Shown here one piece after another: positions 9,056 through 17,668 of a stretch of 48,061 nucleotides of DNA (position 1 is the first letter of the stretch; each line of letters starts with the position of its first letter). A program made the translations under genes and the position numbers. The DNA comes from Okeania sp. SIO3I5 (GTDB taxonomy: Bacteria > Cyanobacteriota > Cyanobacteriia > Cyanobacteriales > Microcoleaceae). The stretch covers positions 1 through 48,061 of the forward strand of contig NZ_JAAHHT010000047.1 of assembly GCF_010672085.1 (NCBI RefSeq), written 5' to 3'. The notes beneath the pieces are model-generated. The model worked only from the letters and a program-made list of their open reading frames with translations, was not told the DNA's origin and searched no databases.

Positions 9056-9908
9056 TTTTATCTAGGCATTTACGGTTAGGTATCAGTTTCATTGCCATTA
9101 ATATAGAATCCGGCTATATAATAATGTATGTTTAGAATTCTATAATTAATTATATCAAATCCGCTTGATTGGGCATACAAAAAATCTCCTATCTTCATAA
9201 CTACTAAATCTTTATGATTCTCTCTCCTCCTGACTCCTGACTCCTGAATCCTGAATCCTCTTGAGTTAAACAATCTATAACTGTTTAACCGGATTTGATA
9301 TTACTTCAATCTTCCCTATTCCCCAACTAGAAAATAACTATTCAACTAGATTTTATAGAAAGGTTTCAAAGAATTAAAAGTAATATCTTAGTAGAAGTAA
9401 AACCAATCCTTGCTTCATTCATTAAAAAGCTGAGAACTGACTGCTAATAGCTGAATACTTATAATATTTAGTTTTTGACTTCTGATATTTCTATTACTTG
9501 ACTATTCCAGTCTTTAACCAATAAATTAAGGGGTTTTTCCGACCTAATTTTGTACTTAAAACCTCGCATTTGTACACGCATTAATATTTGTTTGTTCTAA
9601 AATGAAGGCAGAATGGAAGAGGTTTTAGAGCTACCTTACTTTCTGTTACGTAGTTAGTTTTTTTGTGCCAACTTACTTATCAGTTTCATTACCATTAATA
9701 TAGAATCCAGTTATCTAAGATATATGTTGAGAATTCTATAATTACTTCAATCTTCCCTACTCCCCAACTAGAAAATAACTATTCAACCGGATTTTCTATA
9801 AAGGTTTTAAAGAATTAAAAGTAATATCGTAATAGAAGTTCAACCAATGCTTGCTTTATTCATTAAAAATCTGAAAACTGACTGCTAATAGCTGAATACT
9901 TATAATAT
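9056..9908. other. Gap created by a partial duplication of the neighbouring locus
   Basis: This gap consists mostly of an upstream copy of DNA that also occurs at about 9680-10040. Both copies begin ATCAGTTTCATTRCCATTA, and both then contain CTTCAATCTTCCCTA, the AACTGACTGCTAATAGCTGA motif and the 3' end of the minus-strand gene at 9909. The first copy holds an extra ~160 bp (9142-9300), including CTCCTGA/TCCTGAA heptamers. A 65-codon minus ORF at 9076-9273 lies in this repeat DNA and is not supported. Confidence 0.75.
9476..9600 (-). pseudogene. Duplicated 3' fragment of the VOC-like gene at 9909-10508
   Basis: This stretch matches the last ~40 codons of the intact gene at 9909-10030 with few changes, for example GACCTAATTTTGTACTTAA in both. 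It then stops at AATATTTGTTTGTTCTAAAATG, where unrelated sequence begins. It has no start or N-terminal part, so it is a duplicated gene tail rather than a gene. Confidence 0.8.
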
Positions 9909-10508
9909 TTAGTTCTTGACTTCTGCTATTTCTATTACTTGACTATTCCAGTCTTTAACCAATAAATTAAGGGGTTTTTCCGACCTAATTTTGTACTTAA
10001 GACCTCGCATTTGTACGCGCATTAATATTTGTTCTAAACAGTCTTTGTCAAAACAAACATGACGTTGGCGATTTTTTTCACCCAGACTTGCTCCACTGAT
10101 AATGTGTAGTTGAGTATTTTTCATTAATTGATACCACAAACCATCTGAACCTGGTGTTCCTTGGTTAGTAGTGCTGGGTCTGGTATAATCATTTGATAGG
10201 TAGAGTGGGTCTATACCAGTTGCTCCTAATGTTTGTTCATAATTGTAGTAGTAATGTAACGGCACTTCTGCTATAGGTAATTCTAGCATTCCTTCATATA
10301 ATTGTTGGGCGATCGCCAAGTCGGAAACCATTATTGTATGAACTTTCGGGGCGCTAGTAAGAAACATCCACATAGCTACAGCATAAGCAGCTAATAGCAT
10401 AACCATTATTCCCTGAGTAGAAAATAGACTATCAAGGGGCAATTCTAGTAAAAAAGTATTTAGAGGTAATTGGGGAAGCAAGAAAGCCATAACATTTACT
10501 ACTGACAT
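9909..10508 (-). CDS. Conserved cyanobacterial membrane-anchored protein with glyoxalase (VOC)-like segment
   Basis: This 199-residue protein has a hydrophobic N-terminal region; the clearest helix is at about 32-52 (GIMVMLLAAYAVAMWMFLTS). Residues about 55-195 are soluble. The start of this part, KVHTIMVSDLAIAQQLYEGM, resembles the first strand and helix of vicinal-oxygen-chelate (glyoxalase-like) modules, and the later ERIL-type helix with RGLKYKIRSEKPLNLLVKDW would fit the same fold. I see no clear set of metal ligands, so enzyme activity should not be assumed. The fold assignment is a pattern-based inference. Its 3' end has a duplicated copy at 9476-9600. Confidence 0.6.
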   Translation of the reverse strand: MSVVNVMAFLLPQLPLNTFLLELPLDSLFSTQGIMVMLLAAYAVAMWMFLTSAPKVHTIMVSDLAIAQQLYEGMLELPIAEVPLHYYYNYEQTLGATGIDPLYLSNDYTRPSTTNQGTPGSDGLWYQLMKNTQLHIISGASLGEKNRQRHVCFDKDCLEQILMRVQMRGLKYKIRSEKPLNLLVKDWNSQVIEIAEVKN

Positions 10509-11495
10509 CGTTGAATCAGATATTAAGGATTATTATTGATTAATTTTTGTGGCTTTACCACAAGTTTAATTTAAGTTTAATTCTACTATTATATTATAGT
10601 TACTAAATCTATAGAAAAATATTCCTTGACTTAGTTTTAATTAAGTGTTACCTTAACGGGGTGAACTACAACACCCTCTATCCCATTGCTAAAAGCGTTT
10701 GGGACTGCTTTTCTTATCGGTGTTTAAACGAACATTGACATGACTCATTGTATTTGACACCAGATTATTTTTTTTAATAATAGTACGTTCTACTAACTGT
10801 ATTATCCCTCCTGTCAACATTTAACGAGCTGTTCTGCAATCCTTTCTCAGTCTAAGATATTTTTAGTTGTTTTCCTATGTTTTTCTATAAAATTAATAAA
10901 ACTTTACAATACTATAGTATTATTAAAATTATTAAAAAAATTGGGTCTAACACCCTCCGTTTTAAATTTAAAGCGAAATGTTTTTGGAGGGTTGCCCTAA
11001 TCCTCGTTACAAAAACAACTTCTGTAGGGGCGAGCAAGCGAATCGTCCCTACATACTTCTGAATTCGTTAAAGAGTAGTGCTATTTGGGTTGTGCAGAAA
11101 ATATCTTGGAATTGAAATGGGGATTGGCGCCATACCGCTGATAGTTAGTTATACCAATTCACTATAAAGATGTCACAAATAGTTTTAAACTTTAGACTTC
11201 TTGCAGAAGTCAGGGAATAGGGAATAGGGAATAGGAAATAGGAAATAGGAAATAGGAAATTAAATTGTTAATTTCATATCTTGAATTGATTTCATTTTTG
11301 ATTTTTGGAGATGTCTTTTATATCTGAAATAATTTTCTGAAATTACTATAGGGTACAAAGTTTTCAGTCTATGAAATCTTACTTTTAACTTTTAACTTTT
11401 GACTTTTAACTTTTAACTTCCTTGAAACGATTTAGATTGTAAGGTTTAGGGATAACTGGTTGTTGTGCCATGTGCAAAATAGGAAGGATGTCAAG
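10509..11495. other. Gap containing a TA-flanked element and palindromic repeats
   Basis: Apart from the 311-bp element at 10599-10909, this gap holds a TAGGGGCGAGCAAGCGAATC palindromic segment near 11025-11052, (GGGAATA/GGAAATA)n at 11213-11260, and (ACTTTTA)n heptamers at 11379-11420. The ORF at 10877-11062 runs from the element into flanking DNA and is not supported as a gene. Confidence 0.6.
10599..10909. mobile_element. 311-bp miniature element, copy 1, flanked by TA
   Basis: It starts GTTACTAAATCTATAGAAAA and ends AATAAAACTTTACAA, with TA on both sides. A second copy, inverted relative to this one, lies at 23157-23433 inside a TerB-like gene. That copy defines the borders precisely because the interrupted gene can be reconstructed. 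The copies share GTTACCTTAACSGGGTGAAC, AACGAACATTGACATGACTC and the two ends, but differ in an internal block (10763-10850 here). Neither encodes a transposase. TA targeting would fit an IS630/Tc1-type helper, which is an inference. Confidence 0.75.
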
Positions 11496-11936
11496 ATGAA
11501 CTATATTCAAGTATTTGTCTATGGTACTCTCAAACCAGGAGAAGTAAATTATCATTCTTATTGTGCTGAATATGTTGTGGAGTTTTTTCCCGCAGTGGCA
11601 AAAGGTCTATTGTATGAACTACCCATTGGTTATCCGGCAATGACTAGAGGAGATAGCAATGTCCATGGATTTGTTTTATCATTCAGAAATCCAGAGATTT
11701 TGCAAGATTTGGATAAGTTAGAGGATTATCATCCTGAACGCCTTCCTGAGAAAAACGAATATCAAAGACAAAATATCAAAATCTTGAGCCAAGATGGAAA
11801 ATATTTAGGCCAAGTTTGGAGTTATTTAATGTTACCAGAAAAGGTAGAGTTACTTGGTGGTCAAATATTACCTGGTGGAGTTTGGACAGGTATCGCGCCG
11901 CCCGCAAGTCAGAAGTCAGAAGTAATCCCTGACTGA
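11496..11936 (+). CDS. Gamma-glutamylcyclotransferase (AIG2-like) family protein
   Basis: The 146-residue reading from ATG 11496 is preferred because AGGAAGGA lies just upstream and the protein then begins MNYIQVFVYGTLKPGE, the classic family start. An upstream in-frame ATG would add about 12 unlikely residues. YGTLKPGE is the substrate-pocket motif. The catalytic-type Glu is probably in DKLEDYHPE, and the C-terminal YLMLPEK region is also typical. Members range from gamma-glutamyl-amine cyclotransferases to proteins of unknown substrate. The gene stands alone. The last residues (PPASQKSEVIPD) derive from repeat-like DNA, so the C-terminus may have been altered by insertion. Confidence 0.85.
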   Translation: MNYIQVFVYGTLKPGEVNYHSYCAEYVVEFFPAVAKGLLYELPIGYPAMTRGDSNVHGFVLSFRNPEILQDLDKLEDYHPERLPEKNEYQRQNIKILSQDGKYLGQVWSYLMLPEKVELLGGQILPGGVWTGIAPPASQKSEVIPD

Positions 11937-12279
11937 GTTTGAGGATTTATAAATGTTCTAATCTTTGCTGGAACTACTATGTCTTAATCTTAAATGTGTA
12001 ACACTATACTATTAGACTTCTCCAAAAATGAAAAATAAAACAAATCCTTAATCCATAAATTATCAATTATTCCCCTCTGTTCCCTGTTCCCTGTTCCCTG
12101 TTCCCTGTTCCCTGTTCCATCTTTTCTATAGCAATCCTAAATAGGTTGTAACAACTCAAAAACTAGAAATAAATTCTGAAACTCTTGCCCATTGCCCATT
12201 GCCCATTGCCTATTCCCTATTCCCGAAAGGGGTAAGATTTTTATACACAAATAAAATATGATTGCTATAGAGATGTCTA
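11937..12279. repeat. Gap with (CCCTGTT)n and (CCCATTG)n heptamers
   Basis: Positions 12071-12118 hold about six CCCTGTT units and 12188-12223 hold CCCATTG and CCTATTC units. The remaining sequence is AT-rich. No gene is seen. Confidence 0.8.
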
Positions 12280-12750
12280 TTAATTTTTTTCTGGTGTAAT
12301 AGGTGCTTGGGGAATTTGTAATAACGGTTCATTTACAGTTAACATAACATTATCTGGATTTACTATTTCTATAACAGGTTCATTTAAAGCAATTTGCACA
12401 GTTTCAGAATTAGATACCTCTGCAAACTTAACTACTGGAGAACGAGTAGCAGAAATAAATCCTGATATAACTGCTATACATAAACCAGCAACTGCACTAC
12501 CAACCAAAACAAAATGTCGTCTCGATCTACGGTCAATTTTTTCAAATACTCCTGCGACGGTTTTATCAACAGGTTCTAGTGTTGGATTTATTGGCATTCT
12601 TTGAAGCTCAGAACGTAGTTGTAGTAGTCTCTGATAAAGATGTTTAGCAACTGGATCTGTCTCTAGTAAAGCTTCTATTTCTCTACGTTGTGATGATGTT
12701 ACCTCACCATCAAGGTATGCACTTATTAATTCAAATCTTTCTTGTTTCAT
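12280..12750 (-). CDS. Anti-sigma factor (single-pass membrane) paired with the adjacent ECF sigma factor
   Basis: This 156-residue protein begins ERFELISAYLDGEVTSSQRR, the usual opening of an anti-sigma domain. A helical region up to about residue 75 follows, then one membrane helix (about 80-101) and a ~55-residue Val/Pro/Asn-rich outer segment. I see no HxxxCxxC zinc motif, so it is of the RseA/zinc-less type. The gene lies 221 bp downstream of the sigma factor on the same strand, the standard sigma/anti-sigma order. It would bind and hold the sigma factor at the membrane until a signal causes proteolysis or release; that role is inferred from the family and context. Confidence 0.82.
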   Translation of the reverse strand: MKQERFELISAYLDGEVTSSQRREIEALLETDPVAKHLYQRLLQLRSELQRMPINPTLEPVDKTVAGVFEKIDRRSRRHFVLVGSAVAGLCIAVISGFISATRSPVVKFAEVSNSETVQIALNEPVIEIVNPDNVMLTVNEPLLQIPQAPITPEKN

Positions 12751-12971
12751 TGTTTTTTTCCACCCTGAAGCTGATTATCAAAATCATCTGAATTAAATTT
12801 TTGACTCATACTTTTACTGAATAGCGAATTAAGGAATTGAGACTTATTTTTTTTGATAAATTTGTCTAGCAATTAAACTTTTTGATTAAAATTAGGTTGA
12901 TATTTTATTTATGGAATTTTTTAGTAATTTACAATAGAATGCCATAACAAAATCTCAGCCTATTAAAATCA

Positions 12972-13628
12972 TCAAATATCCAAATATTTTTGGAGTTGCA
13001 ATTGTAATCTTTGTCTAGCTCTAGCAATTCTTGATTTAACAGTTCCTAGAGAAACTCCAGTAATTTCTGCAATTTCTTCATAAGATAAACCCTCAATTTC
13101 TCTCAAAATAATAGTTACCCTGAATACTTCAGGTAATTGGGCAATAGCTTCTCTAAGATGGTCGTAAAATTCTTGTGTAGTTAATTCTTCTTCTGGTCCT
13201 GGAGTATCTGTAGCAATTTCCCATTCTATAATACCATCATCTAAGGCCAAAGGGGCATCCAATGATAGAGGAGGAGTAACTCGTTTTCTTTTCCGTAACT
13301 CGTCGTAAAATAAATTAGTTGTTATCCGACTTAACCAGCTCTTAAATTTGGCTGGTTCTTGTAAACGTTTAATATTACGGTATACACGAATCCAAACCTC
13401 TTGAGCCAAATCTGACCGATCTTGCCATTCGGGGGCCAAGTGATACAAAATTTTATCTACATGGAGTTGGTACCGATGTAGAAGTTCGGCAAATATAGTT
13501 CGATCTGGGCGACTACCTTGTTGGCAGTGCAATACTAAATCGTAGTTAGAGAGTTTTTCTGGTGGCAAATCCACTTGCGAAAAGGTTGTCTCAACCTTAG
13601 ACCAAGGTACAGATATATATTGACTCAT
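12972..13628 (-). CDS. sigG: ECF-type RNA polymerase sigma factor, SigG-like
   Basis: The 218-residue reading from ATG 13628 (a TTG lies one codon upstream) contains sigma region 2 at about 45-115, with RSDLAQEVWIRVYRNIKRLQ and FKSWLSRITTNLFYDELRKR. Region 4 is at about 155-210, with LREIEGLSYEEIAEITGVSL and GTVKSRIARARQRL. The acidic linker between them (about 120-150) is normal. The N-terminal ~40 residues are an extension beyond the ECF core, as in cyanobacterial SigG proteins. The product would direct RNA polymerase to a stress regulon and be restrained by the downstream anti-sigma protein. The sigG symbol rests on overall resemblance, not on a search. Confidence 0.88.
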   Translation of the reverse strand: MSQYISVPWSKVETTFSQVDLPPEKLSNYDLVLHCQQGSRPDRTIFAELLHRYQLHVDKILYHLAPEWQDRSDLAQEVWIRVYRNIKRLQEPAKFKSWLSRITTNLFYDELRKRKRVTPPLSLDAPLALDDGIIEWEIATDTPGPEEELTTQEFYDHLREAIAQLPEVFRVTIILREIEGLSYEEIAEITGVSLGTVKSRIARARQRLQLQLQKYLDI

Positions 13629-13728
13629 CAACGGAACTGCCTCAACAGTTTTATGTGGCTACTTAAGCTACAGTTACTCGGACGAGAAATATTTTACATA
13701 GTTCCCAATTTCTCCATTCTTGAGTCCA

Positions 13729-14202
13729 CTACTTCTCATTCTCCATTTCACAAGCTCCAATACTTACCCAACTACTCGATCCATCTGCCCAATGTTCTTT
13801 TTTCCAGATGGGGGCTGTATGTTTTAAAGTATCAATGGCATAACGACAAGCTTCAAAGGCTTCTGAGCGGTGTGGACATCCAATGGCCACTAGCACGCTA
13901 ATTTCACTAATTTTTAAACGTCCCACTCTATGATGAATTACTACTGTATTAACTTCTGGCCATTGAATGCGAATTTCTGTGGCAATTTGCTCGAAGACTT
14001 TGATAGCCATAGGTTGATAGGATTGATATTCTAGACTAACTACAGGTTTGCCGTCTGTTTGATTGCGAACCGTTCCGCTCATTACTACTACAGCACCATT
14101 GGCGGGATTATCTGCTAAAGCGTAAATATCTTCAATGGACAAAGGGGCGATAGTAATAGAAAAGTTATCTTGTTCTTGTTTTGGTTTGGTAGATAAAGGC
14201 AT
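13729..14202 (-). CDS. moaE: Molybdopterin synthase catalytic (large) subunit MoaE
   Basis: This 157-residue protein has the normal MoaE length. The diagnostic parts are GAVVVMSGTVRNQTDGKPVV near residues 36-55, LEYQSYQPMA, the VVIHHRVGRLKISEISVLVA strand block, HRSEAFEACRYAIDTLK, and APIWKKEHWADGSSSWV with the conserved Lys pair. MoaE joins MoaD, which carries a thiocarboxylate, to convert precursor Z into molybdopterin. No moaD is visible next to it. It lies 97 bp upstream of the sigma gene on the same strand. Confidence 0.95.
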   Translation of the reverse strand: MPLSTKPKQEQDNFSITIAPLSIEDIYALADNPANGAVVVMSGTVRNQTDGKPVVSLEYQSYQPMAIKVFEQIATEIRIQWPEVNTVVIHHRVGRLKISEISVLVAIGCPHRSEAFEACRYAIDTLKHTAPIWKKEHWADGSSSWVSIGACEMENEK

Positions 14203-14429
14203 GAATAATGAATAATTAATAATGAATAATTAATAATTAATATAATAATGGATAATTGATGATTAATAATTAATCTCCAGAAGTTTCAAGGCTCTCCTTT
14301 TCAGGATAAACAAAGAAATCATATTTCTGTACTTGATTCGATCCGATGGTTTTAAACAGAGGTAATTAATAATTGATAGTTAGAGATAGTTTTCATTATT
14401 CATTATCAATTAATTTGGGACTTACGCAA
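14203..14429. repeat. STRR-rich gap ending in a GGACTTACGCA half-site
   Basis: A/T heptamers (AATAATTA and GGATAAT types) fill 14203-14270. Just before the hicB start, 14418-14428 reads GGACTTACGCA, one terminus of the miniature element family seen complete at 16224, 23934, 32746 and 36649. No gene is seen. Confidence 0.6.
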
Positions 14430-14669
14430 ATGAAAACATTAATTAGATTAAAAATTGAGCGTTTTTGGGAAAATGAAACGGAGTATTTCATCGCTACGAG
14501 TGATGATTTACAAGGGTTGGTGGCCGAAGGAAAAACAATACAAGAAGCGATAGAAATTGCCGAGGATGTGGCCAAATGTTTGTTGACTTTGGAAAAAGAA
14601 ATGAATGATAATTTACAGTTACAAGCTATCCCATCTCAGTTTGAATATCCGTTAATTATGGAGGTTTAA
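14430..14669 (+). CDS. hicB: HicB family antitoxin
   Basis: The reading from ATG 14430 gives 79 residues, MKTLIRLKIERFWENETEYF and onward. The upstream ORF extension from 14373 is not typical of the family. The HicB fold is visible as the strand-rich start, then YFIATSDDLQGLVAEGKTIQ, EAIEIAEDVAKCLLTLE and a C-terminal tail. HicB binds and neutralises the HicA mRNA interferase and usually represses its own operon. The stop overlaps the ATG of the hicA remnant by one base, the normal coupled arrangement. Because hicA is broken, this antitoxin may have lost its partner. Confidence 0.8.
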   Translation: MKTLIRLKIERFWENETEYFIATSDDLQGLVAEGKTIQEAIEIAEDVAKCLLTLEKEMNDNLQLQAIPSQFEYPLIMEV

Positions 14670-14938
14670 TGGGAAGATTAGCAGGGTTTTCTTATCGATA
14701 AGTAACAAAAAAGTTAGGTAAATTAGGCTTTATTTTTTATCGTTCAGCAAAAGGAGACCACGAAATTTGGTTTAATCCTGAAACAAAATTTAGGACAACC
14801 ATTCCCCATCATCAAGAAATTAAGGAGGGAACATTAAGAAGTATTTTAAAACAAGCTAATATTGATGTAGATGTTTTTTTTAAGGTCTTAATTAGACTAT
14901 TATATAGCAATCCTATAGCAATCAGGAATGAGATGTGA
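14669..14938 (+). pseudogene. hicA: HicA-type toxin gene with a premature stop at codon 11
   Basis: Reading from ATG 14669, the frame gives MGRLAGFSYR, then TAA at 14699-14701, then continues with VTKKLGKLGFIFYRSAKGDH, EIWFNPETKFRTTIPHHQEI and KEGTLRSILKQANIDVDVFF in the same frame. This is a clear HicA double-stranded-RBD-like toxin, including the catalytic His in KGDHEIW. The stop replaces a position where related proteins usually have a charged residue such as Glu (GAA to TAA). The extra 20 residues at the end come from unrelated flanking DNA. Sequencing error or internal re-initiation cannot be ruled out. Confidence 0.8.
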
Positions 14939-14948
14939 GAAAAAACTG

Positions 14949-15004
14949 TAGGGGTTTAGTCTTATAACCCTATCTTATGCTTGGGTTTGGAGACCAAACC
15001 CCTA
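14949..15004. repeat. Palindromic repeat TAGGGGTTT ... AAACCCCTA
   Basis: This is an imperfect hairpin with TGTAGGGGTTTAGTCTTATA on one arm and GGTTTGGAGACCAAACCCCTAC on the other, with GCTTGGGTTTGG inside. A close relative lies at about 20613-20671. Such palindromes are dispersed in cyanobacterial intergenic DNA. Confidence 0.7.
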
Positions 15005-15166
15005 CGATCAAATATTACAAATTCTCACAAATCACAACTGATTGGTATATTTTATTAGTGTTAACAATCTTGCTACTTTTTAGAAGTTTCTTTCTCTACA
15101 CACTCCCCACACTCTGCTTTTTCAGCAAACCCTAATCATCAATTATTCATTATTAATTATTCATTA

Positions 15167-16162
15167 TTAATTACTCATTTTGCCTCCTCCTAACAGATAT
15201 AGTAAAGCCATTCTTACAGCAATACCACTGGTTACTTGTTGAGAAATTAAACTTAATTGGGGGTCGTCCATTAAGTCAGAACTAATTTCTACTCCTCGGT
15301 TAACTGGTCCGGGGTGTAATATTTTAACTGTTGGTTGACAAAGTTTGAGGCGATCGCGTGTAATGCCAAATAGTTGATGATATTCTCGTAAACTAGGGAG
15401 TAAATGTTGGCTCATTCTTTCTTTTTGCAGGCGTAAAGTCATCACAAAATCAGCTTTTTCTAAGGCAGGTTCGATTTGCCAATGTACAAATAATTTACTA
15501 GGTCTATTTTTGCCAAATTCGGCGAAATATTTAGGTAGTAAAGTGGGGGTTCCTGCTAAATGTAATTCTGCACCAGAAGCTGTTAAACTCCAAATATTAG
15601 ATCGTGCTACTCTAGAGTGAAGAATATCTCCGACAATAGCAATTTTTTTTCCTTCTAAAAGTTCTATTCTCGGTTCGGTTGAATTTAACAATTTACAAAT
15701 AGTAAAGAGGTCAAGTAAAGCTTGAGAAGGATGTTCGTGTTGACCATCTCCAGCATTGAGAACTCGGACTTGATAACCGTTTCGCTCCATTGCAGAGGCG
15801 ATTGCTGCTGGAACTCCTGCATCTCGATGTCGGATGACCATCATATCTGTTCCCATTGCTAGATAAGTCATTGCTGTATCAAGAATAGTTTCTCCCTTCG
15901 TCAGAGAGGAGGTTCCTGGGGCAAAATTTAGGGTATCCGCAGATAAGCGTTTGGCAGCTAATTCAAAACTATTACGGGTGCGTGTTGAGGGTTCAAAGAA
16001 TAAATTTGCTACAACTTGACCTTGTAATGCAGGTACTTTTTTCATTCGGCGACCTAGAACTTCTTGAAAACTAGCTGCTGTTTGGAGTATGATGTTGTAT
16101 TCTGTGGGTGTAAATTCTGCCAGAGAGAGAATATGACGACGAGTCCAAGAGTTTGTAGACAT
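15167..16162 (-). CDS. pyrB: Aspartate carbamoyltransferase catalytic subunit PyrB
   Basis: This 331-residue protein has the carbamoyl-phosphate-binding motif FEPSTRTR at about 56-63. It also has [20 protein letters not shown], the conserved [17 protein letters not shown] with active-site His and Gln, the [12 protein letters not shown] motif, and the C-terminal [10 protein letters not shown] aspartate-binding loop. It condenses carbamoyl phosphate with aspartate in the committed step of pyrimidine synthesis. The length is normal and all key residues are present. No regulatory subunit gene is nearby. The upstream side carries a miniature element at 16224-16342. Confidence 0.96.
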   Translation of the reverse strand: MSTNSWTRRHILSLAEFTPTEYNIILQTAASFQEVLGRRMKKVPALQGQVVANLFFEPSTRTRNSFELAAKRLSADTLNFAPGTSSLTKGETILDTAMTYLAMGTDMMVIRHRDAGVPAAIASAMERNGYQVRVLNAGDGQHEHPSQALLDLFTICKLLNSTEPRIELLEGKKIAIVGDILHSRVARSNIWSLTASGAELHLAGTPTLLPKYFAEFGKNRPSKLFVHWQIEPALEKADFVMTLRLQKERMSQHLLPSLREYHQLFGITRDRLKLCQPTVKILHPGPVNRGVEISSDLMDDPQLSLISQQVTSGIAVRMALLYLLGGGKMSN

Positions 16163-16223
16163 TTTTGATTGAATTTTTGTGAAATAATTATCAGTTAATT
16201 AATTAGGTTTTGTCAATCTTAAA

Positions 16224-16342
16224 CAGGACTTACGCAGAACCACCATATCTCCTAGGGGCGATTCGCGTTGTAGGGGCGATTCGCGTTTGCTCCGCATTCC
16301 GCAGGAAATCGCCCCTACAAATGGTGTATTGCGTAAGTCCTG
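16224..16342. mobile_element. Miniature element with CAGGACTTACGCA termini, copy A
   Basis: The left end CAGGACTTACGCAGAACC and right end TTGCGTAAGTCCTG are inverted repeats. The interior contains TAGGGGCGATTCGCG twice and the TTTGCTCCGCATTCCGCAGG motif, and closes with the inverted CGCCCCTA. Just to the right, 16349-16422 holds a separate AAACCGGGTTT palindrome pair. Confidence 0.8.
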
Positions 16343-16441
16343 CTTAAATAAGAAACCGGGTTTATTAGGTCTTGTTTTTCAACTCACAAAATTTTCTCGA
16401 TCAACCCGGTTTCTGCGTAAGTTCGCTTTTATCAATCTTAG

Positions 16442-17089
16442 ATGAATGTCCAGACAATAATTTCTATATTTTTATCGTTTTTCTTTGCAGCTTTTCTCAA
16501 AGGAATTACAGGACTAGGTTTTTCAACTATATCCTTGCCTACTATGGCAACTTTTCTCGATCCGAAAATAGCTATACCTTTAGTGATTGTACCTTCTCTC
16601 TCAAGTAACCTGCTGGTGATGGCACAAGCTGGAAAATTTCAAGATGCACTTAGTAATTTTTGGCCTATTTATGTCTCGACGTTCCCAGGGTTGCTTCTGG
16701 GGGTGTACGTTCTCAATTCTATAGAAGGTGCAATTAGTCGAGGTATTTTGGGAGCTATTTTATTTCTCTATGCTCTATGGGCGTTGCGATCGCGACCTAT
16801 TATTCTTTCTGAGAAAATGAAAACATGGTTGACTGTTCCTGTAGGATTGACAACGGGAGTAATAAATGGTATCACTGGTTCTCAGATTATCCCTATTTTG
16901 CCATTCTTTCTCGCTTTAGACTTGAGTAAAGAGACTTTTGTACAAGCGATCAATCTTTCTTTTACCCTTTCAAGTATGGTGATGCTGTTTCTACTGGGAA
17001 AAATTGGATTGCTTCAAGTATCTTTGTTAGGTATTCCTGTGGTCGGTAAAAAGCAACTACAATTCTATCCTTCGGTACTCCAGCACTAA
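16442..17089 (+). CDS. TauE/SafE (TSUP) family permease, C-terminus replaced by unrelated sequence
   Basis: This 215-residue membrane protein starts MNVQTIISIFLSFFFAAFLK with the family's KGITGLGFSTISLP motif in the first helix pair. Residues 1-200 form about six or seven hydrophobic segments. TSUP proteins move small anions such as sulfite, sulfonates or sulfoacetate; the substrate here is unknown. Family members usually run to about 240-270 residues with a last helix pair. Here the reading leaves the family at about LLGIPVVG, and the final 14 residues are translated from the antisense of an xisI remnant. It is therefore probably truncated and may be non-functional. Confidence 0.75.
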   Translation: MNVQTIISIFLSFFFAAFLKGITGLGFSTISLPTMATFLDPKIAIPLVIVPSLSSNLLVMAQAGKFQDALSNFWPIYVSTFPGLLLGVYVLNSIEGAISRGILGAILFLYALWALRSRPIILSEKMKTWLTVPVGLTTGVINGITGSQIIPILPFFLALDLSKETFVQAINLSFTLSSMVMLFLLGKIGLLQVSLLGIPVVGKKQLQFYPSVLQH

Positions 17090-17262
17090 CAAGTTCATCT
17101 GTAATACCATCTTCGATACCATCTTGGTGAATCTAAATTTTATCATTGTGGATTTCAGCATGGACAATAGTACCATATACACGGAGGCCCTCTTCCCATC
17201 CTTCATTGATTAATAGAAAGTGGTTGCGATCGCTAAAACTATCAAAAAAAATCAAGCAAGGA
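17044..17262 (-). pseudogene. xisI: XisI-like protein remnant with an in-frame stop
   Basis: The minus strand reads FFDSFSDRNHFLLINEGWEE, GLRVYGTIVHAEIHNDKI, a stop (TAG at 17133-17135 where the family has Trp), then IHQDGIEDGITDELVSAGVP and KDRIVVAFYRP. This is the core of XisI, the partner of XisH in the fdxN element-type system of heterocystous cyanobacteria, which is widely spread as a paired cassette. The N- and C-termini are missing and no xisH is visible. Its 3' part overlaps the end of the permease gene, marking a recombination junction near 17041-17046. Confidence 0.85.
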
Positions 17263-17668
17263 ATTTAGAGGTTGAATTCTTTCCTTGATAAATTAGCTAT
17301 AGCAATTATTTAATCTGTGAAGTAAAGATATTCAATCCCTCCTAACCCCCCTTCTTAAGGCTATCCATTACTCACAACTCTTGAAACCCTTGTGGGAGGG
17401 TGGGCAAGAGGGGGAGGAGGGGGAGGAACAATTCTGTGTAAAATTATCAAAAAAATGTATTTTTCAACACACTTTTCTCCCAAAAAATCCTTTGATTCGC
17501 TTGCACATAACTTATCTATAATGCCCAAGTTTTATGTTAAGAAAGATGTGAGTAAGGCATAGCTTCTTAAGGGGGGAACTTCAAAGTCCCCCAATTCATC
17601 GGGGGATTTAGGGAGATCGTAGGTTTACCTCATCAATTTGATAATTGCTATATGAGAAATTTTTATGG
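17263..17668. other. Gap with G/C-rich dispersed repeats
   Basis: It contains CCTCCTAACCCCCCTTCTTA near 17338, a GGGAGGGTGGGCAAGAGGG tract at about 17393-17428, and an AAGGGGGGAACTTCAAAGTC ... GGGGGATTTAGG block at 17568-17615. Similar C- or G-run blocks occur at 20465-20580 and 47888-48045. No gene is seen. Confidence 0.55.

Noticed and set aside
9076-9273. 65-codon minus ORF downstream of the YqeG gene
   Set aside because: It is composed of heptamer repeats and duplicated non-coding DNA.
10877-11062. 61-codon ORF beginning MFFYKINKTLQY
   Set aside because: The start lies in the end of a miniature element, the same start recurs in the second copy, and the remainder comes from unrelated flanking repeats.
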